A stretch of 64,000 bases of DNA from positions 2,044,411-2,108,410 of the forward strand of contig OZ024786.1 of the NCBI GenBank assembly GCA_964017065.1. The letters run 5' to 3'. Below, in pieces: positions 57,501-64,000 of this stretch. A program made the translations under genes and the position numbers. The DNA comes from Haliclona indistincta. Taxonomy: Eukaryota; Porifera; Demospongiae; Haplosclerida; Chalinidae. Numbering within the stretch: position 1 is the stretch's first letter; each line of letters opens with the position of its first letter. The notes under the pieces are model-generated. The model was not told the DNA's origin, searched no databases, and worked only from the letters and a program-made list of their open reading frames with translations.

Positions 57501-59293
57501 GAAGAGACCGGGAGTTAACTGACTTGTACCCCATCTGCAGTCTTCTCGTGGTGTTTGTAGCTGCTGTAGCTGTTCTGTAGCTTGTAAGCGAAGATCTACG
57601 AGCGATGGGAGCCCAGGGCACTCGCCTCCAAGCGCACACTCGCCAGGTCTATAATGGCGAACGCCCGGTGTTCAAGTTGGGCGACAAACAAAGCCTGGCG
57701 TCAACTTTAGTTCGTGCAGCTAAAACGCACGGTAACTTGGCTTTCAGGCAGCAATGCTGGCTGACCTTTCCCAAAGGTTAACACGTGCGCCAAAAATTTA
57801 TTGACGATGGTCCACTAGTATCTGCTATTTTGTGGGGTATCGCCACGCACTTTCGCCGGGTGTGAACAAGGGACTAGTGCCACTTTGCCACTTCCTGGAA
57901 AATATCCATATTGGACAGGTTTAACTTTAATATCCTGGGAAATATCCATATTTTCCTCAGTATATGGCATATATACCATGCCATTTTCCTTTGATCTTTG
58001 GGTGTGGTGGGGTACAAATAATTAAATCTTCCTGGGGGATACAAATATTGCAGTGCATGGTAGTGATAACTGCAGTATATATACCACTAGCGGCGCCTTT
58101 GATCTTAGAGCTTCCTGGGCTAAAAATCTAAATAACATGCATAGTGAATGCTCTACACCAACTGCCCGTATAATTATGGTGTATACAGCTAATGATTTAT
58201 TATGTCAGTGAGTACATAAATAAATACCATTTTAAGCACTAATGCAGGCTTGTGGCTTTAATGATATCATGTACCGCTTATGTGTTTGCTAGTAACCATA
58301 GTGATTTAACATAGTTGCATATGCATGGAAACTAAAAATGACATACATCTTGTTACTATGGTTACATCTAATTAACATGAATAGTGAGTAGTTCTACTCT
58401 TCACCAGCTGCTCGTATACAATTATGGCTTATACAGCTAATGATTTATTATGTCAGTGAGTACATGTAAATACCATTTTAATGAAATCGCATACCACTGT
58501 AATGTGTTTGCTTATACTAATCATAACCATAGTAACGTATACTAAACATGTCCATAGTAACTTGCTTCGTGTATTTAATTATTATTTTAAGTATAATCTA
58601 GTCATAATTTAGCCTCATTCCCAGGGTCTTTTTCGAGCCGGGCTAGTCATAATCGTGTATGTTCTATGGTAACAAACATCATCATTTACACCATTTACAA
58701 TCAATATCGATTTTGGTATGGTGTCTGTTATTCTGATTCTGTCTGTTATTCTGATTATTATTGCCGCTCAGCAATGATATGTAGGATGTCCGCGATTTAA
58801 GATGGCAACTACTCATGTGTGAAAATTAGTTATGCACATAAATTAGAATAAATTATTTGCACTTTACATACTCGGCTATCTTACAGCTATCTTATTATTG
58901 TGCTTTCCTCAGCCAAACTTTTGTAAATTAAACATTTTAAACAATTACAATATCATGTCTATACAGAGCTTCATAACGATGTCAATTTCCAATTAATAAG
59001 CTCATGATTCTACAATAATGTTAGCAAAATTTGTGCTGTGCCTTCCCCATACTCAATATTTCTGTACTGGCTCATTAGTGGTGACGCATAAAAATTATGG
59101 CACTGCATGCATGCAGCTATCACAAACCTTTTTTGGGAACTTCATACACATCTTCATTTGTCACAGAACTGAAGAAGTTCATGGAACCAATAGCTTGTAA
59201 AGCACTCCTGCACTTTCCACCTTGATCTCCGAAAGCATTCGCTATGCACGCAATCAGTATAATAATGGTCCACGTTTTAGAAAGAAGCGCCAT
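54533..59293 (-). CDS. glypican-family protein with membrane span and cytoplasmic tail
   Basis: Exons are 59293-59128, 56823-56671, 56612-55930, 55852-55623, 55537-55269 and 55215-54533. All are GT-AG with matching phases, giving 727 residues. A signal peptide lies within MALLSKTWTIIILIACIANA. The glypican cysteine core follows: GVCKLAESCCSSNAE, LTHCEACSG, PPCAPFCQNVLRGCLVDLTE, then a basic RHQMKR site placed like the convertase site, and TCWNGKSIGSYLKP (vertebrate form CWNG..RGRYLP). At the C-terminus, where glypicans have a GPI signal, residues about 509-533 form a membrane span (SIPIASVFVVIMALLLFC). A tail of about 190 residues follows, with PPKLPPPR and NPAY. Ser-Gly dipeptides are few and lack acidic flanks, so heparan sulphate attachment is doubtful. 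Glypicans are cell-surface modulators of Wnt, Hedgehog and BMP ligands. Confidence 0.85.
56878..58560. repeat. glypican intron 1 repeats, three related copies
   Basis: Copies start near 56878, 58125 and 58340. Each carries TTACTATGGTTACATCTAA and/or TATACAGCTAATGATTYATT, then ATGTCAGTGAGTACAT and AAATACCATTTTAA. They surround a foldback at 57329-57518. No exon is seen in this 2.3 kb intron. Confidence 0.7.
57329..57518. repeat. two adjacent hairpins
   Basis: The first is ATATATCACCCAGGAAGT with its inverse (57329-57375). The second is a 141 bp foldback with GTTAACTCCCGGTCTCTGAG at 57378 and its inverse ending at 57518. It holds inner inverted blocks GAGGTGGTTAATTATGC and GCATAATTAACCACC. Confidence 0.8.
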
Positions 59294-59797
59294 AATATGA
59301 TTCACTTTTTATCAAACTATAATGCAACAATGAACTGTCGTCGCTGTTATGTACCAGCTACGCGTGCGTGGGTGGGGCTCATAATGCCGCAAAACAACGA
59401 GTAGTACTACATTGTACTAGATCATGCGAAACGGCACTGTGGTGCAGCCATCAATACCATACAAACGCGCTCCCTCAACATCACCTGGTTTGCCCTTGTC
59501 AATGAACAAGTCGACTTGATGTCCATTTTGTGAGATGTTTTTGTAGATCTTGTTTGCAAATGCAAAAATTAATGCGAATCATTATTTGTGCTCACAAATT
59601 AACACTAGTACTGGACAGAACCTAGCTCAGTATTATTATCGCAGAATTATTCACACAAGGCGATAAAACGCCACTCTACATGTAGATCTGCTCGATTGAA
59701 GATTGAAGGCATATGCTTAGCACGTAGGCGGGGCTTGTTAACGAAGTGGGCGAGGTTAATTAGGAACTTGATCACGTGATTCCGTTCAGTAAACAAA
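59294..59797. promoter_or_regulatory. shared promoter region, glypican and COX7C
   Basis: It is 504 bp between divergent start codons. GTGGGTGGGGCTCATA lies at 59368-59383 (75 bp from the glypican ATG), and GTAGGCGGGGCTTGTTA at 59724-59740 (58 bp from the COX7C ATG). Both resemble the motifs upstream of UGT and the AKAP7-like gene. No TATA box is apparent. Confidence 0.5.
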
Positions 59798-60093
59798 ATG
59801 GCGTCGTGGAGGCAAGCTTTTGGCGTCTCTTCCCGCTGTTATTCGCTGATGAGCCGAAGTGCAATGCGACCAGTTCGCGGAGGCTTCGAAAATGGACCAG
59901 GATTGGTAAGCTGTAACGCATAAAACATAGAATGCGCTTAGTTAGTGTTTTTCTACACCTATCCCTTACGTACGTACGGCTCTCCCTCCCTCCATCTCTC
60001 TCCCTCCCTGTCTCTCTTTCCCTCTCTCTCCCTCTTTCCCTCCCTCTTTCCCTCTCCCTCCCTCCCTCCCTCCCTCCCTCCCTCCCTCCCTCC

Positions 60094-60187
<94 letters not shown>

Positions 60188-60341
60188 CTCCTCTCTCCCT
60201 CCTCTACCTGCTTCTCAGAATATGCCTTTTCAGACGAAGAACAAAGTTCAACTGTTCTTCGTATTGATTGGGACTAGCTCAGTTGCCTTCTCTCTTCCCA
60301 TCATTATGGTGCGATTTCAGATCAAAAAGAAGACCACTTAG
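59798..60341 (+). CDS. COX7C: cytochrome c oxidase subunit 7C
   Basis: Exons are 59798-59905 and 60219-60341, phase 0, giving 76 residues. The N-terminal 28 residues are basic and Ser-rich without acids (MASWRQAFGVSSRCYSLMSR), a mitochondrial targeting presequence. The conserved part reads FENGPGLNMPFQTKNK across the splice, matching the COX7C pattern YEEGPGKNLPFSVENK of vertebrates. One membrane helix follows (VQLFFVLIGTSSVAFSLPII), then a basic tail. COX7C is a small nuclear-encoded subunit of respiratory complex IV in the inner mitochondrial membrane. The intron is short and mostly a pyrimidine microsatellite. Confidence 0.88.
59981..60207 (+). repeat. (CT)n/(CCCT)n tract at a 3' splice site
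   Basis: About 225 bp of pure or near-pure pyrimidines on the coding strand lead into the acceptor TTCTCAG (60212-60218) of COX7C exon 2. Confidence 0.95.
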
Positions 60342-60553
60342 CAGCACACCTATAGTACTAGCCTTGAACAAGCACTCACTCTATCTCTTAGAATTATTAC
60401 TTTGTAGGAATACTAATATTCTAACCTGTTGTATAATGTTTAATGGTTTGGCGATGCCTAGCCTAAAATCATAAGTATTTGATTTGACAGATATACGAAT
60501 GGTGTACGTATGTTTAGACCTTAGCCTCATACCCAGGCCGTGGTACGAGGCTA

Positions 60554-60587
60554 GTTAATACACGTCCGGTACTGGACGTGTATTAAC
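60554..60587. repeat. 34 bp palindrome
   Basis: GTTAATACACGTCCGGTACT continues into its inverse, a perfect stem apart from the central bases. A CATACCCAGG...GTACGAGGCTAG hairpin-like stretch lies just upstream. Confidence 0.8.
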
Positions 60588-60597
60588 TTAGTACATG

Positions 60598-60775
60598 GGA
60601 TACTTAGTACATGGGATTTGACCCCCTCTATGTACATGGGATTAGTTACTAAGGACAATCCTGGGATACTTAGTACATGGGATTTGACCCCCTCTATGTA
60701 CATGGGATTAGTTACTAAGGACAATCCTGGGATACTTAGTACATGGGATTTGACCCCCTCAGGACAATGTTGAGA
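60598..60775. repeat. 67 bp tandem repeat, 2.5 units
   Basis: The unit runs GGGATACTTAGTACATGGGA, TTTGACCCCCTCTATGTACA, TGGGATTAGTTACTAAGGAC, AATCCT. Two units are nearly identical. A third breaks off after GACCCCCTC. Confidence 0.9.
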
Positions 60776-61328
60776 CTCCTGCGATACTTAGTACACAGAC
60801 TCAGGACAAACCCTAAGGAAATCTATATTATTGAGCATGCTTAGCATGTCCTAAGACAAGTTGTGGCAGTGCTGGTCAATGCTCTGCTAGTTTACACCTT
60901 TGAACAAGTTCACACCAATGCATCGTTGCAATTGGGTCAATTGTCATGAAGGGAAGTGGTTTTGCAACTTCATTGCGTAATGCCTGTGTTCAACTCCTAA
61001 CCAATAAAACTCTAAATAGGGTTGTCAGAATTTTTATGTTTTGCTGACGTGTTCGTTCTTCACATAATATTGAGATTTAGACAGTTTGCGCTCAAACGTA
61101 CTTTAAATATCATATGGATTGACAATGATGACACACACACACACAAACAATAATAATAATAATGTGTTCAATTGATAAGAAATAGCACTTCTACATAAAA
61201 TAATATAGTATATTCATAGAAGGGCACTGCCCATCACTTAAAATAGATTCATAGTAATAATATAGTACAAGGCTTGTAGAATGGAGGAAAGATTTCAGAT
61301 GAGAAACAGTCGAAGCTGAAGAAGATAT
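60776..61328. other. intergenic, no feature seen
   Basis: The sequence is AT-rich between COX7C and the Rab gene, with a short (CA)n and (AAT)n near 61130-61160. Confidence 0.5.
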
Positions 61329-63935
61329 TTAACATGAGCAGTTGCTGCTGTTTTCTGCTTTCCAGTCTCCACCGCCTAGACTCTCAGTGATGGTTTCGCC
61401 CATGTCTTCTACTGCACCTCGTGCTTCCTCATCAATCTTCTCAACCAGATCTTTACTGAATAAGTCGAAAGCCTGAACAATTTAAAATGTAAAATTTTGT
61501 TAGCACTGAAATGATGATTTGCTCGCTCGGCAATGAATAAAGAAGGCTGCTACTCATTAATTTTGTGAAAAAGATTTATCGCACATTTCTACTGTATTTT
61601 AACCATAAATAAATTATTATAAAACAAATTCTTTGTACTTTTTTCTGTGGTTGCCTTTCAAATACTTTTATTTCATAAAAATTAATATTTGCCAAATCCT
61701 GCATGTATTGAGCTTCAACTTTTTGCCTATGACATGAAAATAATTAGTACTGCTTACTTCATCCATTCCTTCGCCTGTTTTTGCACTGACTTCAGCGAAT
61801 CTTGCTCCGAATTCATTTGCTAAAGTTTTTCCCGTTCTTGTCGGAACGGCCCGAGATTCGCTAATATCTAGTTTGTTGCCCAATATCAATACAGCCGGTT
61901 GGTCTAATCTCCCTGTATTCTAAATAACAGGAAAGGAAAAATAATTTTTATTGCATAAATAGAGTGTTTTGGGTACTTACATCTCTCATGTCCTCCACCC
62001 ATTTAGTGATATTAGCATAGCTGTCATTATTTGTGATGTCATAAACAATTATTACTCCCTAATAAAAGAATATACAGTGTTTACTAGCAAATTTCGCATT
62101 GTTTTACATAAGCAGCCTTTGTGCGCTATTTTCATTATCAGAACTTTACATAATTCACTTTTTGAGCACTTTCACGATAGCAAAAACATTGAATTGCACT
62201 TTTGTACAAAATTATTGATGCTCACACTAATAAAAAAGATTGCAATAGGAATAGGAAAATATTTTATATTTTTCAAGTGACAACTATAGGTATAGAATGC
62301 TCTGAGAAAGTATCATTAGTGCTGCTAGATGTAGGTACAGGATGACGTGATTAAAATGGGGCTGAAATTCTATCTCATGCGACGTGTATATCTTTCTTTT
62401 CTGTATTCTTAATTGTTTTATGGGCACAGTGGATACATATTATTATTGACACCAATATGTACAATGGAGTAAACTTGTACAAAAATGTTTTATTGTAATA
62501 ACTGTGCAATTAGGTGTAACATAATTATTGTGTGAATGTCACTCAATTTTTTTTCTTGCACAAAATAATTATTATAGTTCAAATTTTTATAAACACTATA
62601 ATGTTTATAATGCTACATAGGATCATGCATGGATACTGTTGTAGTGAATGTTATTTTAGTTTGGTAGTGAACGCTAAGCAAACAGTTACCGAATGTGGAA
62701 CAAACAGTGCAGATTAGCTTGATAACATTTTTATCACAAGAAAATCCCCTTTACCGTGTACACGCGCGTGAATACATGTGATCTTTTGTAGTAAAAATAT
62801 ATCACTGATTAAAACACCAACTGCAGGCAAGCACTAGGCAATGAATTTGATAGTATGCAACACGTCAGTTGCCTGCAACACAAAATGCGTGGAGTGTGCA
62901 TATGAATTGAATGTAACTTCGTTGCACAAATAAAAAGTATTGTATTCTAAGCGCATTATATCGTTATGGTTGCAGTGTATCACGCATCGCCTTAGTGCAT
63001 ACTGTGTACAGTGGAACCTCTCAAACAAGCTGGAAAGGTGCTTTTTGTCCATTATATCGAGGTGTCCTTGCATGGAGGTCCAATCTGTATTGTTATGTAC
63101 ATCAACAAAATTAATTGTACGTTAAATGGAGGCGTCTGCTATTGGGAGCGTCTGTTAAGAGAGATTCTACAGGGTAAAGAAATGATCCACCATGCTAAAG
63201 CAGATGTTTAGTTCAAGATCAAAGATTTAACCATGCACAGTTGACAAAAAGTTAGAGATTTGATATAATTCGATGAGTAACAGAAACCTTATTTTGTGTG
63301 ATAATTGACAATCATAGAAGGTAGTAGGAATGAACAGACGCATTTTTGAAGCTGCAGATTGAAACTGTGTGACTCTCACCTTTGCTCCTCTGTAAAAACC
63401 TCTTCGGAGAGAGTTGTATCTCTCCTGACCAGCAGTGTCCCACAGTTGCAGCTTGTAGCGTTTGGAGTTTACACTGACAACTTTTGACTTAAAGTCGACA
63501 CCTGGGAGGGAGGGAGGGAGGGAGGGAGGGAGGGAGGAGGGAGGAGGGAGGGAGGGAGAGAGAGAGAGAGGGAGTGAAGGAGGGAATATGAAGACACTAG
63601 CTCACAGTAGACTTATGTAGCTAGCTCCATGATAAAAGACAATAGCACACACAGTATAAGGTCAAAAAATAATAGGACACCTTAAAATCAACTTTTGTGA
63701 AATGTTTATTCTACTCCCAGCTACAACTAAAGTATTTTGGACTGCAAATGAAGGTAACCTTTGAAGCTTGATACTCACAAGTTGCTGTCGTGTCCCCGGA
63801 CACGGCGCACTCACCTATCGTACTGAGGAACGTCTCTCTGAAGATGTCCTGCGTGTAGCGAAGTATCAAGCAAGTCTTGCCCACGAAAGAGTCGCCAATG
63901 ATGACGATCTTGGCTAGCGCATCGTACGTATCCAT
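61329..63935 (-). CDS. Rab-family small GTPase
   Basis: Exons are 63935-63815, 63501-63380, 62058-61981, 61919-61758 and 61472-61329. All junctions are phase-consistent, giving 208 residues, the usual Rab length. The start [20 protein letters not shown] fits a Rab N-terminus. Visible motifs are the P-loop GDSFVGKT (14-21), switch I with STIGVDF, the [20 protein letters not shown] switch II/RabF region, GNKLD for guanine and SAKTG. The C-terminus NCSC gives a CxC double-prenylation site. Rabs cycle between GTP and GDP and direct vesicle traffic. The sequence leans towards the Rab1/8/10/35 branch, but [15 protein letters not shown] and VEDMRD are unusual, so I give no subfamily. An ATG-less in-frame extension exists upstream but is not needed. 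Confidence 0.88.
63504..63585 (-). repeat. (GGGA)n tract at a 3' splice site
   Basis: On the gene strand this is (CCCT)n ending in the acceptor CCCAG of Rab exon 2 (exon starts at 63501). It is the third gene in the window with this arrangement. Confidence 0.95.
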
Positions 63936-64000
63936 AAGGAGACGCTCGTTGCTAGCTTTAGAAAGCTCGTGGGTGTGGCTGGTCAATCGAGCAGGCTTAA

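Noticed and set aside
59932..60277. Ser/Leu/Pro-rich open frames
   Set aside because: They are translations of a (CT)n/(CCCT)n microsatellite inside the COX7C intron.
60598..60775. Regular direct repeats resembling a CRISPR array
   Set aside because: The units are contiguous 67 bp tandem copies without variable spacers, in a eukaryotic genome.

Overview
This is a 64 kb piece of an animal nuclear genome. Most genes are interrupted by GT-AG introns, gene order is compact, and microsatellites and hairpin transposons (MITEs) are abundant. The gene content (a short APC homologue, a glypican, COX7C, a Rab, a UGT, a death-domain/ankyrin relic and RING/NHL relics) fits an early-branching invertebrate, most likely a sponge. 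That placement is inference; nothing in the window fixes the species. All multi-exon models were built by hand from splice sites, reading phase and family similarity.

Layout. Positions 1-5.8 kb hold mostly non-coding DNA and perhaps the last exon of an upstream gene. Positions 5.8-26.0 kb hold one large plus-strand gene, an APC homologue with six coding exons and 1268 codons, whose introns carry several MITE families. Positions 26-28.4 kb hold relics of a RING/NHL gene split by a hairpin element. A single-exon UDP-glycosyltransferase (minus) lies at 28.7-30.3 kb, next to a THAP-domain transposon fragment. Positions 31-46 kb form a duplicated region: two pairs of small secreted cysteine-rich genes plus a broken copy, pieces of a second UGT gene, a frameshifted death-domain/ankyrin pseudogene and a dense field of nested repeats. 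An AKAP7-like 2H-phosphoesterase gene (minus) lies at 46.4-48.7 kb. A nearly intact 5.5 kb DNA transposon with matched terminal inverted repeats fills 48.88-54.43 kb. A glypican-family gene (minus, 54.5-59.3 kb) follows; it appears to encode a membrane-spanning protein with a long cytoplasmic tail instead of a GPI anchor. It is divergent from COX7C (plus, 59.8-60.3 kb). A Rab GTPase gene (minus, 61.3-63.9 kb) ends the window.

The genes do not form one pathway. APC and glypican both belong to Wnt-related cell signalling in other animals, and COX7C, Rab and UGT are cell-maintenance genes. The points most worth following are the membrane-spanning glypican, the unclassified DDE-type transposon, the short APC that keeps a PDZ-type C-terminus, the paired secreted-protein family, microsatellites that start at splice sites, and a GC-rich motif shared by several promoters.
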